NCBI GenBank assembly: GCA_964558825.1
Contig: CAZLGB010000147.1
Span: 1-8,731 of the forward strand
DNA: 8,731 nt
Source: Phosphoribacter sp964558825
GTDB taxonomy: Bacteria > Actinomycetota > Actinomycetes > Actinomycetales > Dermatophilaceae
Direction: 5' to 3'
A program made the translations under genes and the position numbers. This document shows, one piece after another, positions 1 through 6,581 of the stretch (the stretch's first letter is position 1; every line of letters begins with the position of its first letter). Under the pieces are notes generated by a model. It worked only from the letters and a program-made list of their open reading frames with translations. It ran no database searches and was not told where the DNA came from.

Positions 1-791
1 CCCCTGCGCCGACGGCCGCGGGCTCGGACACGTCGGCCACCACCGCGGCGCCGTCCACCACGTCGCCGGCCAGCGCCACGCCTGCCGGCGCCCCCTCGGT
101 CAGCGCCGAGCCCACCCTGCCGGTGGCGAGCCCGACTGGAGCGTCCGGCATACCGAGCCCATCGACCCGGCCGACGCCGACCCGACCGATCACGTCACCA
201 CGGGTGAGCTCACCCGCCATTCCTGGCCAGCTCACCATCCGCCAGGACCCGATCCCTTATCCCGCAACTCGATTGACCGAGATGGCGGCCTACTCGTTGC
301 GCCACTATGGCACCTCGAGCTCCGCGCTGACCCCCCGCGTCATCGTCCTGCACTTCACCGAGACCGACACCTATCCCCCGGTGTGGTCGACCTTCGCGAC
401 CGACTCGCCCAACCGGGGCGAGCTGCCGGGGACCTGTGCGCACTTCGTCGTCGACCAGCAGGGCGTCGTCCACCAGCTCGTCCCGACCGACGTGCGCTGT
501 CGCCACACCATCGGGCTCAACGACAGCGCCGTCGGCATCGAGGTCGTCCAGGCCAGCCATGGCAACGGCTCGGTGTGGGCCGACCAGCAGATCCTCCACC
601 GGCCGGCCCAGCTCGGTGCGCTCGTCGCCCTCGTGCGCAGCCTCATGGCGCGCTTCGGGATCGCCGCCGGCGACGTCATCGGTCACGCGACGGCCAACTC
701 CCACCGGCTCTTCCACGACCTGCAGGGCTGGACCAACGACCACACCGACTGGCAGGCCGCCGACGTCGCGGCCTTCCGGTCCCTGCTCTGA
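1..791 (+). CDS. Secreted N-acetylmuramoyl-L-alanine amidase, Amidase_2 family (5' end outside window)
   Basis: Predicted zinc-dependent amidase that cleaves the lactyl-Ala bond of peptidoglycan outside the membrane. The frame is open from position 3, so the start and presumed signal peptide lie upstream. A GTG at 123 is in frame but sits inside the low-complexity region and is probably not the true start. The first ~80 codons visible are a Pro/Ala/Ser/Thr-rich linker typical of exported actinobacterial wall proteins. The catalytic domain follows: VIVLHFTET (candidate zinc His, codon 351-353), AHFVVDQQG, CRHTIGLN, VGIEVV, VIGHATAN (second His, 684-686) and NDHTDW (third ligand, Asp or His at 738-743). 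These match the Amidase_2/PGRP order. The linker holds a rare Ile ATA codon at 150-152, inside a copy of the CGGCATAC octamer. It could act in wall remodelling or lysis; substrate specificity cannot be read. The domain call is confident, the exact role is not. Confidence 0.82.
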   Translation, partial: PAPTAAGSDTSATTAAPSTTSPASATPAGAPSVSAEPTLPVASPTGASGIPSPSTRPTPTRPITSPRVSSPAIPGQLTIRQDPIPYPATRLTEMAAYSLRHYGTSSSALTPRVIVLHFTETDTYPPVWSTFATDSPNRGELPGTCAHFVVDQQGVVHQLVPTDVRCRHTIGLNDSAVGIEVVQASHGNGSVWADQQILHRPAQLGALVALVRSLMARFGIAAGDVIGHATANSHRLFHDLQGWTNDHTDWQAADVAAFRSLL

Positions 792-796
792 GCCGA

Positions 797-832
797 GCGG
801 GCGACCGCGCCGGAGCCCCGGGAGCAGCCCGC
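797..832 (+). terminator. Possible terminator after the amidase gene
   Basis: Five bases after the TGA stop, GCGGGC (797-802) can pair with GCCCGC (827-832). Inside it a second small stem forms, CCGG (810-813) with CCGG (818-821), around a 4-base loop. There is no T-tract. In DNA this GC-rich such pairing arises easily by chance, so position next to the stop is the main support. Confidence 0.35.
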
Positions 833-946
833 GCAGGGCGTTTCCGCGCGCGCGGCGAGGTGCGCTGTGCCACAGTGGTGCCGCCGGGAGGGGGCGGTGC
901 GTCCTGCAGCCCACAGCGCCTGCGTCCAGGCGCCATCATCGTCGAT

Positions 947-951
947 GGGAG
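947..951 (+). promoter_or_regulatory. Ribosome binding site deciding the SGNH hydrolase start
   Basis: GGGAG lies 5 bases before the ATG at 957. In-frame alternatives (ATG 945, GTG 951) have no such site and would put extra residues before the basic n-region of the signal peptide, so 957 is preferred. Confidence 0.6.
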
Positions 952-956
952 TGCTC

Positions 957-2198
957 ATGGCCTCGTTGCGTCCCCTCACCCACCGGTCTCGCCGACTCCG
1001 TTGTGCCGCAGCCGGATTGCTCGGTGCAGCGCTCTCGGTCGGCGCCGTTGCGACCGCCGGTCCGGCTGCGGCCGACGGCCCCGGAGTCGGTGCCCCGTGG
1101 ATCGCGTCGCTCGGCGACAGCTATATCTCCGGGGAGGCCGGCCGGTGGGCGGGCAACTCCAACGTCAGCTCGTCCTATGTCGACGCGCTGGGCCCGACGG
1201 CATACTTCGACAACGCCGCGCGCACAGCCGAGCAGATCACTCGCTGCCACCGCAGCTGGGCCGCCTCGATCTACATCGGCGGCGGCGTCAACGGCGTCGA
1301 CCTCGCCTGCTCGGGCGCGCGGACCTCGACCTTCACCGACTCGAGCGGCAACTTCAAACCGGGCCTGGATTTCTACAACAACGGGGCCGGCAAGCAGGGC
1401 CAGGCGACGATGCTGCAGTCGTTTGCCGCCAGCCACAACGTCCAGATGGTCGTCGTGAGCATCGGCGGCAACGACTTCCACTTCGCCGACATCATCCAGT
1501 CGTGCGTGACCGACTTCCTCACCTCGCCGTCGTGGTGGCCGGACTACTGCCGCGACGACTCCTCCGTGACGGCCAACTTCACCTCGGCCAATGTCGCGGC
1601 GATCAAGGCCCGCGTGGTCACCGCACTGCAGAACGTCCGCCAGGCGATGCGCAATGCCGGGTATGCCGATGGCTCCTGGACGCTGCTCGTGCAGGACTAC
1701 CCGTCTCCGCTGCCGCCCGGCTCGGGGATCCGCTACAGCCAGTCGGGCTACACCCGGCAGAACACCGGCGGCTGCGGCTTCTGGAATGGCGACGCCGACT
1801 GGGCCAACTCCAGCGCCCTGCCGACGATCAACAACACCGTCAAGGGCGCGGCCACGACGGCCGCCATCGCCGGCACCAAGGTGCTCGAGCTGCAGTCGGC
1901 CTTCAACGGGCGGCGGCTCTGTGAAAACACCGTCGGGCTGCTCGAGGAGAAGGGTCTCACCTCGTGGACCCAGGCGGGCGCCGTCGACAAGACCGAGTGG
2001 ATCGACCAGATCCGCACGGTGTCGACCCTGGGCAGCAATTACTACGTCCAGGAGTCGCTGCACCCCAACTACTGGGGTGAGCTCGCCGAGCGCTCGTGCG
2101 TGCGCCAGGCCTACAACGGCGGTGCCACCCGCGGGGGCACCTGCTCGATCTCCGGCACCGGCCTGCTCGGCGGAGAGCCCCGGATGACGCTGAGCTGA
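957..2198 (+). CDS. Secreted SGNH/GDSL-family hydrolase (lipase/esterase)
   Basis: A 413-residue exported serine hydrolase. Residues 1-40 are a signal peptide: basic n-region with RSRRLR, an Ala/Leu/Gly/Val core, and a likely cut after the AAA of GPAAADG. Block I is SLGDSYISGE with nucleophile Ser55. CHRSW and ACSGA follow, then block III SIGGND (Asn172, oxyanion hole). The catalytic His is in ESLHPNYWG (His369); the position three before it is Glu rather than the textbook Asp of DxxH. Several cysteines suggest disulfides. The layout resembles the larger SEST-like GDSL proteins of Streptomyces and relatives. It probably hydrolyses an ester outside the cell; the substrate (lipid, acylated sugar or wall ester) cannot be told. 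It follows the amidase after a 165-bp gap with no clear promoter boxes and converges on fprA. Two octamer copies occur inside it (1198 and 1661). Confidence 0.85.
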   Translation: MASLRPLTHRSRRLRCAAAGLLGAALSVGAVATAGPAAADGPGVGAPWIASLGDSYISGEAGRWAGNSNVSSSYVDALGPTAYFDNAARTAEQITRCHRSWAASIYIGGGVNGVDLACSGARTSTFTDSSGNFKPGLDFYNNGAGKQGQATMLQSFAASHNVQMVVVSIGGNDFHFADIIQSCVTDFLTSPSWWPDYCRDDSSVTANFTSANVAAIKARVVTALQNVRQAMRNAGYADGSWTLLVQDYPSPLPPGSGIRYSQSGYTRQNTGGCGFWNGDADWANSSALPTINNTVKGAATTAAIAGTKVLELQSAFNGRRLCENTVGLLEEKGLTSWTQAGAVDKTEWIDQIRTVSTLGSNYYVQESLHPNYWGELAERSCVRQAYNGGATRGGTCSISGTGLLGGEPRMTLS

Positions 2199-2203
2199 CC
2201 ACC

Positions 2204-2265
2204 CGGCATACCGCCTCGTCGTCCCGGTCGCCTGCCCAGGTGGCCGGGACGACGTGCGTATGCCG
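2204..2265. terminator. Bidirectional terminator between the SGNH hydrolase and fprA
   Basis: A compound hairpin fills the 73-bp gap between two converging stops (2198 and 2272). The inner stem is a perfect 11-bp pairing of CGTCGTCCCGG (2217-2227) with CCGGGACGACG (2244-2254) around a 16-base loop. The outer stem is a perfect 8-bp pairing of CGGCATAC (2204-2211) with GTATGCCG (2258-2265), separated from the inner stem by a 5/3 internal loop. No T-tract is present, as is usual for high-GC actinobacterial terminators. The outer arms are two inverted copies of the window's repeated octamer. Confidence 0.8.
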
Positions 2266-2271
2266 TCAGGC

Positions 2272-3642
2272 TCAGGCTCCGCAGTGGGCGAGCAGCCCGT
2301 CCCAGGTCTCGATCTTGGTGCGCTCCCGCCCGCGCCCGGCCCCCAGCGCCAGCTCGGCGGCGTCGATGGCCCGCCAGTCGGCCAGCGAGGTCGCCCGCAC
2401 CCCGCGCGCGGCCAGCGTGCTGAGCGCATCGCTCGTCGGCTCGGGCGCATCGGCGTCGGCCGACAGATCGGCGAGCAGATGCCGCACCGTCTGAGCCGCA
2501 CACGACTTGTTGGTGCCGATGACCCCGACCGGGCCGCGCTTGATCCACCCGACGACATACTCCCGGGGCTGCACGACTCCGGCCGTGTCGGTGACCCGGC
2601 CCTCCTCGTTGGCGATGACGCTGCGGCGCGTGTCGAAGGGCACCCCCGGCAGGGCGATCCCGCGATAGCCGATCGAGCGCAGCACGAGCTGCACCGGCAG
2701 CCGGGTCTGCTCGCCGGTGCCGACGACCTTGCCGGTCTCGTCGATGCGGGTGCGCTCGACGACGAGCGCCTCCACGCGGTCGCTGCCCTCGAGGGCGACC
2801 GGCTTGCGCCAGAAGAGGAAGTGCAACCGGCGCCGCGGCGACTCGCCCTCGCCCTCGCCCTCGCCGGCGCCCGTGCCTGCCTGGCCCGCCGCGACCGCAC
2901 GGAGGATCTCGACATTGGTGCGGGTCTTGCGGTCGAGGGTCGACTCGTCGATGCCGTCGAAGGCGTCGGCGTTGACGGTGACCTGCAGCCCGGGCGTGTG
3001 GACCAGCTCGCGCAGCTCGACGGTGGTGAAGGCGGCGAACTGCGGGCCGCGCCGCCCGACGATCCAGATGTCGTCGACGGTATGCCGGTGCAGCTCGGCG
3101 AGCACGTCCTCGGGCATGTCGGTGACCTCGAGCGACTCGGCGGTCTTGGCGAGGATCCGGGCGACGTCGACGGCGACATTGCCGAGCCCGATCGTCGCGG
3201 CGGCGGTGATGCCCTCCAGCGGCTGCGGCTCGGCGTCCGGATGCCCCGAATACCAGGCGACGAACTCGCGCGCCGACCGGCTGCCCGGCAGGTCCTCGCC
3301 GGGCACGCCCATGCGCATGTCCTCGCTCGCGCCCACGGCATACACGACGGCGTCGTATGCCGCGAGCAGCTCGGCGCGGTCGATGTCGCGACCGAACTCG
3401 ACGTTGCCGACGAGGCGCACCGCCTCGTTGTCGAAGGTCCGCGCGAGGGCGGTGGCGACCGACTTGATGCTCGTGTGATCCGGGGCGACCCCGTAGCGCA
3501 GCAGACCGTAGGGGGCGGGCAGCCGATCGAAGATGTCGACGCTCACCGGCACGTCGGATTGCCCGACGAGGCTCTGCGCGGCGAACAGGCCCGAGGGCCC
3601 GGCTCCGACGATGGCGATCCGGCGACGACGCTGTCCGTCCAT
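2272..3642 (-). CDS. fprA: NADPH-ferredoxin reductase, adrenodoxin-reductase type (FprA-like)
   Basis: A cytoplasmic FAD flavoprotein passing electrons between NADP(H) and ferredoxin, for example to supply P450s or other ferredoxin-dependent enzymes. It has 456 residues, the length I recall for mycobacterial FprA. Seen in order: FAD site IVGAGPSG (11-18), APYGLLRYGVAPDH (43-56), AYDAVVYAVGA (95-105), NADP-binding GLGNVAVDVARIL (152-164), the basic nucleotide clamp GRRGPQFAAFT (196-206), and the C-terminal signature GWIKRGPVGVIGTNK (365-379). All are diagnostic of the family. The ATG at 3642 is preceded by a strong GGAGGT. An extra acidic GE repeat occupies residues 260-267. The gene lies 44 bp downstream of khtU on the same strand, so co-transcription is possible, but an inverted repeat in the gap could give it its own control. 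A glutamate-synthase small-subunit relative is a less likely alternative. Confidence 0.9.
   Translation of the reverse strand: MDGQRRRRIAIVGAGPSGLFAAQSLVGQSDVPVSVDIFDRLPAPYGLLRYGVAPDHTSIKSVATALARTFDNEAVRLVGNVEFGRDIDRAELLAAYDAVVYAVGASEDMRMGVPGEDLPGSRSAREFVAWYSGHPDAEPQPLEGITAAATIGLGNVAVDVARILAKTAESLEVTDMPEDVLAELHRHTVDDIWIVGRRGPQFAAFTTVELRELVHTPGLQVTVNADAFDGIDESTLDRKTRTNVEILRAVAAGQAGTGAGEGEGEGESPRRRLHFLFWRKPVALEGSDRVEALVVERTRIDETGKVVGTGEQTRLPVQLVLRSIGYRGIALPGVPFDTRRSVIANEEGRVTDTAGVVQPREYVVGWIKRGPVGVIGTNKSCAAQTVRHLLADLSADADAPEPTSDALSTLAARGVRATSLADWRAIDAAELALGAGRGRERTKIETWDGLLAHCGA
2842..2865 (-). repeat. Hexamer tandem repeat inside fprA
   Basis: Four perfect copies of CTCGCC on the + strand read GGCGAG on the coding strand and encode four Gly-Glu pairs. 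Together with the preceding Gly/Ala-rich stretch this forms a flexible acidic loop between the NADP domain and the SPRRRLHF strand. In the mycobacterial FprA I recall, this region is shorter and lacks the repeat. Unit length is a multiple of three, so copy-number change would keep frame. Confidence 0.85.
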
Positions 3643-3646
3643 GGGG

Positions 3647-3652
3647 ACCTCC
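3647..3652 (-). promoter_or_regulatory. Ribosome binding site of fprA
   Basis: GGAGGT on the minus strand, 4 bases before the ATG at 3642. It fixes the start of the reductase. Confidence 0.75.
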
Positions 3653-3659
3653 GACTAGG

Positions 3660-3673
3660 GCACGACCTCGTGC
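3660..3673. repeat. Inverted repeat upstream of fprA
   Basis: GCACGA and TCGTGC flank a CC centre, between the khtU stop (3687) and the fprA Shine-Dalgarno sequence (3647). As RNA it would give a 5-bp stem with a 4-base loop. It could be an operator for fprA or a weak attenuator in a khtT-khtU-fprA transcript. It may also be chance. Confidence 0.4.
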
Positions 3674-3686
3674 TGCTGTGGCGAGC

Positions 3687-4871
3687 CTAGCGACCAACCG
3701 ACGAATCGGGGCTGGGCCCGTGTCCGAGGCCACGCGCGGCGATCTGGTCGCTGAATCGAGCCAACATGGGCCCCACCACCGCAAGCATGAGCACGTATGC
3801 CGTGGCGATGAGTCCGACCTCACGGTGACCCGCCGCGACGGCCAGACCTGCGATGACGATGGAGAATTCGCCCCGTGGTACCAGGGTGAGCCCGGCGCGC
3901 AACCGGCCGCGCGGGGCGACACCGTCGCGGGACGCGGCATACCACCCGGTCAGCACCTTGGTGATGACACCGCAGCCGCCCAGGGCGGCGGCGATGCCGA
4001 GATAGGGGAGCAGGTGACGGGGGTCGGTGGCGAGCCCAAACGTGACGAAGAAGATCGCGGCGAACAGGTCTCGCTGGGGACCGAGGATGCGGCGAGCCCG
4101 GGCGGCCAGCTCCCCCGGTATCGCGATGCCGACAAGGAATGCACCGACGGCCGCACTCGCTCCGAGCAGATGAGTGGTCGAGGCCACCAGCAGCGTCAGC
4201 CCGAGGACGCGCAGCATGATCTGTTCGTCAGAGTCGTGCGTGAGAAGGGCGCCGATACGGTGGCTGGCGCGCGTGGCAGTGAGCAGCGCCAAGCTAACCG
4301 CTCCAAACGCCAGGGCTATGCCGCCCGCAGCCTGGCCGAACCCGCCACCGGCGAGCACGACGAGCAGGATCGGCAAGAAGACGGCCATCGCCAGGTCCTC
4401 CAGAACCAGGACAGAGAGAATCGCCGGAGTCTCTCGATTGCCGAGCCGGTCGAGGTCCGTGAGCATCTGAGCGACGATCCCCGACGAGGAGATCCAAGCT
4501 AGACCGGCCATGGCGAGCGCGGCTGGCCACGGCAGCCCGACGATCAGGGCCAGCCCAACGCCCGGGAGGGCGTTGAGCAGCAGGTCGACGACCGCCGACG
4601 GACTGTGGCGCCTCAGGCTGGCCGAGAGCTCCTCCGGGGAGAACTCCAGACCGAGGGTCAGCAGCAGCAGCAGCACGCCGATCTCGGCGGCAATGCGGAC
4701 GAACTCGCCCGACGCCGACACGGGCACGATCCCTCCATCTCCGAAGGCCAGCCCGGCAAGCAGGTAGAAGGGGATGGGAGACAAACCGAATCGGCGAGCA
4801 ACCATGCTGAGGACGGAGACGCCAACCAAAAGGACGCCCAACTCGAGGAAGACCAGTCCGAGGCGATCCAT
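3687..4871 (-). CDS. khtU: CPA2-family cation/proton antiporter, KhtU-like
   Basis: A 394-residue integral membrane antiporter, probably K+/H+ exchange for potassium efflux and pH control. About a dozen hydrophobic segments cover the chain from residue 5 to about 372. CPA2 landmarks seen: LTLGLEFS (72-79), WISSSGIVAQML (126-137) in the discontinuous-helix region, the acidic pair in LEDLAM (Glu158, Asp159) at the usual ion-binding site, GAFLVGIAIPG (243-253), FFVTFGLATDP (274-284), a conserved Lys in ITKVLTG (Lys305), and LVPRGEFSIV (330-339). There is no C-terminal TrkA-N domain, unlike KefB/KefC. This fits control by the separate KhtT-like protein encoded 12 bp upstream. The small gap and weak ribosome site suggest translational coupling. 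Base composition is somewhat lower in GC than in the neighbours. Na+ as substrate cannot be excluded. Confidence 0.85.
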   Translation of the reverse strand: MDRLGLVFLELGVLLVGVSVLSMVARRFGLSPIPFYLLAGLAFGDGGIVPVSASGEFVRIAAEIGVLLLLLTLGLEFSPEELSASLRRHSPSAVVDLLLNALPGVGLALIVGLPWPAALAMAGLAWISSSGIVAQMLTDLDRLGNRETPAILSVLVLEDLAMAVFLPILLVVLAGGGFGQAAGGIALAFGAVSLALLTATRASHRIGALLTHDSDEQIMLRVLGLTLLVASTTHLLGASAAVGAFLVGIAIPGELAARARRILGPQRDLFAAIFFVTFGLATDPRHLLPYLGIAAALGGCGVITKVLTGWYAASRDGVAPRGRLRAGLTLVPRGEFSIVIAGLAVAAGHREVGLIATAYVLMLAVVGPMLARFSDQIAARGLGHGPSPDSSVGR

Positions 4872-4883
4872 CGTCGGCTCGGC

Positions 4884-5444
4884 CTATTCCTCGATGGGGT
4901 CCGGCACCGGAAGGGGCTCGTCCTCCGGAGACATCGCCAGAAGCACCTCGAGCTCAGCCAGCCCACGGTCGCTGCCGATGGCCACGACGATGTCACCACC
5001 CACCAGCCGGGCAAGCGGCCCGGGAGCGGCGCGGACATCCGTGCCCCGGACGAGGGCGACGATCGAGCAACCGGTGCGAGTGCGCGCCTTCGTGTCACCC
5101 AGGTGACGTCCGTCGTAGCGACTGCCTGGTGCGATGCGGACCCGGGCGGAGCCCAGACCCGGCACCTCCCGGCTCAAGTCGGCCATGCGGGCGTTGAGGC
5201 GCGAGGCTCCGAGCAGCTCTGCAATCGCGCCGGTCTCGGTCGCCGTGAGCTTGATTCGGTGGGCGACGGCGTCCGGATCCTCGGACCGATAGCCGACGAT
5301 CTCGGCCGCCCCGTCCCGGTCAACGACGAGTGACACGGATTGGCCCGAGGCGGTTGTCGCGTCATAGCGCACCCCCACGCCGGGGAGCAGTGTTTCTAGG
5401 AACTCCACGGGTCGATCCCACCACAGGCTCGTCAGGCTCGCCAC
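4884..5444 (-). CDS. khtT: KhtT-like antiporter regulatory subunit with RCK_C (TrkA-C) domain
   Basis: A soluble 186-residue regulator expected to sit on the cytoplasmic face of the KhtU-like antiporter. The N-terminal half has the family pattern LLPGVGVRYD (19-28), then a small beta-rich region with VDRDG (41-45) and a helical ELLGASRL segment (76-83). Residues about 95-172 form an RCK_C domain: SARVRIAPGSRYDGRHLGD, a central CSIVALVRG strand (126-134), and GGDIVVAIGSDRGLAELE near the end. RCK_C domains bind nucleotides or ions; KhtT and related RCK_C proteins in Firmicutes bind c-di-AMP, which is a possibility here but not visible. The GTG start at 5444 has AGGAGG ten bases before it. A GTG at 5408 would give a protein beginning VEFLETLLPG, closer to typical family N-termini, so the true start is uncertain. 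The proline/acidic tail is of unknown role. Confidence 0.82.
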   Translation of the reverse strand: MASLTSLWWDRPVEFLETLLPGVGVRYDATTASGQSVSLVVDRDGAAEIVGYRSEDPDAVAHRIKLTATETGAIAELLGASRLNARMADLSREVPGLGSARVRIAPGSRYDGRHLGDTKARTRTGCSIVALVRGTDVRAAPGPLARLVGGDIVVAIGSDRGLAELEVLLAMSPEDEPLPVPDPIEE

Positions 5445-5454
5445 TGTGGCTCAG

Positions 5455-5460
5455 CCTCCT
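5455..5460 (-). promoter_or_regulatory. Ribosome binding site of the khtT-like gene
   Basis: AGGAGG on the minus strand, 10 bases before GTG 5444. It is the only strong site in the region and supports the longer start over GTG 5408, which has only a weak GGGA upstream. Confidence 0.6.
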
Positions 5461-5488
5461 GACAGCACGGCATACGACACGGTTGAAT
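5459..5488 (+). promoter_or_regulatory. Candidate leaderless promoter of the potassium channel gene
   Basis: CTGACA (5459-5464) resembles a -35 box and TTGAAT (5483-5488) a -10 box, 18 bases apart. Six bases after the -10 lies GTG 5495, so transcription would begin at the start codon. No Shine-Dalgarno sequence precedes that GTG, which fits a leaderless mRNA. An octamer copy (5468-5475) sits in the spacer. The -35 box overlaps the khtT ribosome site on the other strand. Confidence 0.45.
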
Positions 5489-5494
5489 AGCCCG

Positions 5495-6562
5495 GTGAGC
5501 ACGATCCGCCGTTTCACCGTGGCCATCGGCGCGATCGTCGCCGTGACCGTTTTCGGCGTCATCGGCTACATGATCCTCGGCTTCACCTTCCTCGAGGCGC
5601 TCTATCAAACGGTGACGACCGTGGCGACGGTGGGCTTCCGCGAGGTCCACCCGCTGACGACAGCGGGCGAGATCTTCACCATCGCGCTCATCATCGTCGG
5701 CGTCGGCGTGGTCCTCTACAACCTCACGGTCATGGTCGAGACGATCACCGAGGGCGATTTCCGCAGGTACTTCGAAAGGCGCCGGATGGACAAGCGCATC
5801 TCCGCGATGAGCGGTCACGTCATCATCTGTGGCCACGGTCGGGTGGGCCGCTCCGCGCGTGAGCACCTCAAGGCCATTGGCGCCCAGGTCGTCGTCGTCG
5901 ACACCGAGCCCGAGCGGGTCGTCCACCTCGACGACCCTCACCTCGTCGGCAACTGCACCCAGGACGAGGTGCTGCGCGCGGCCGGCATCGAGCGGGCGCG
6001 GGCCCTCATCGCCACCCTCGAGACCGACGCCGACACCGTCTACCTCACCCTCTCCGCGCGAGCGATCCGGCCGGACATGGTCATCATCGCCCGCGCCCGC
6101 ACGGTCGACTCCAAGGAGAAGCTCGTCCTCGCCGGGGCCACCCGAGCGGTCAACCCGCAACTCATCGGCGGGCGCCGAATGGCGGCCTTCGCGCTCAACG
6201 CCCACGTCGCCGAGTTCCTCGACGTCGTCATGCACGACGAGGAGCTCGACTTCCGCATCGAGCAGGTCCGGATCCTCCCGGACTCTCCGCTGGCCGGCAC
6301 GACCCTCGGCGCCGCCGACCTGGAAAACGCCTCGGGCGCAAGAGTGCTCGCCTATCGCCCCGGCCCCGGTCGGCCGTTTGCGCCGCACCCGTCTGCTGAC
6401 ACGGTGCTCGCGCCCGGGTCGGTGCTCATCGTCTTCGGCACGTCCGCGCAGACCGACTATCTGACCTCGCTCGCCAGCACCGCGGGGACAGTGCCGCTGC
6501 CTCCTCCGACCGGGGTCGGCGTGCCCCCCTCGGCCCCCTTGCCGTCGGCGGTCCCCCAGTAA
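5495..6562 (+). CDS. Two-TM potassium channel with RCK (TrkA-N/TrkA-C) domain
   Basis: A 355-residue membrane channel of the MthK/Kch-like RCK class, moving K+ down its gradient under ligand control. TM1 is about residues 8-30. The pore helix and filter read LYQTVTTVATVGFREVHPL (36-54), and TM2 is about 56-80. The RCK N-lobe starts at GHVIICGHGRVGRS with a Rossmann GHGRVG (113-118), VVVVDTEPERV (132-142) ending in the acidic residue that contacts nucleotide, then NCTQDEVLRAAGI. An RCK_C domain covers about 252-320 (DFRIEQVRI to VLIVFGT). The filter is TVGFR rather than TVGYG. The tail is Pro-rich. GTG 5495 is chosen because TM1 starts soon after it and a promoter fits it; TTG 5483 and an in-frame stretch back to 5330 are alternatives. 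It is divergent from khtTU, so both may be regulated together. Confidence 0.87.
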   Translation: MSTIRRFTVAIGAIVAVTVFGVIGYMILGFTFLEALYQTVTTVATVGFREVHPLTTAGEIFTIALIIVGVGVVLYNLTVMVETITEGDFRRYFERRRMDKRISAMSGHVIICGHGRVGRSAREHLKAIGAQVVVVDTEPERVVHLDDPHLVGNCTQDEVLRAAGIERARALIATLETDADTVYLTLSARAIRPDMVIIARARTVDSKEKLVLAGATRAVNPQLIGGRRMAAFALNAHVAEFLDVVMHDEELDFRIEQVRILPDSPLAGTTLGAADLENASGARVLAYRPGPGRPFAPHPSADTVLAPGSVLIVFGTSAQTDYLTSLASTAGTVPLPPPTGVGVPPSAPLPSAVPQ

Positions 6563-6579
6563 GGGCCCATCGCCGGCCC
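6563..6579. terminator. Short hairpin between converging channel and DUF1015 genes
   Basis: GGGCC (6563-6567) pairs with GGCCC (6575-6579) around a 7-base loop. It fills nearly all of the 19 bp between the TAA at 6560 and the opposing TGA at 6582. Only 5 bp and no T-tract, so position is the main support. Confidence 0.35.
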
Positions 6580-6581
6580 GC

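Noticed and set aside
865..878. Overlapping small palindromes CTGTGCCACAG and CCACAGTGG upstream of the SGNH hydrolase
   Set aside because: Short, with no promoter boxes nearby to make them an operator; kept only as an observation.
383..1924. Plus-strand open frame of about 510 codons overlapping the amidase and the hydrolase
   Set aside because: Arg/Pro/Gly-rich composition typical of a shifted frame; it crosses the intergenic region and ignores the signal peptide and ribosome site of the real gene.
936..3341. Very long minus-strand open frame of about 800 codons across the hydrolase and fprA
   Set aside because: Its product is Arg/Ser/Pro-rich with no family motifs, and it overlaps two genes with clear motifs. 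In high-GC DNA alternate frames stay open by lack of AT-rich stops.
2254..3690. Plus-strand open frame antisense to fprA
   Set aside because: Asp/Gly/Arg-rich shadow of a gene with complete FprA motifs; no start signal or recognisable domain.
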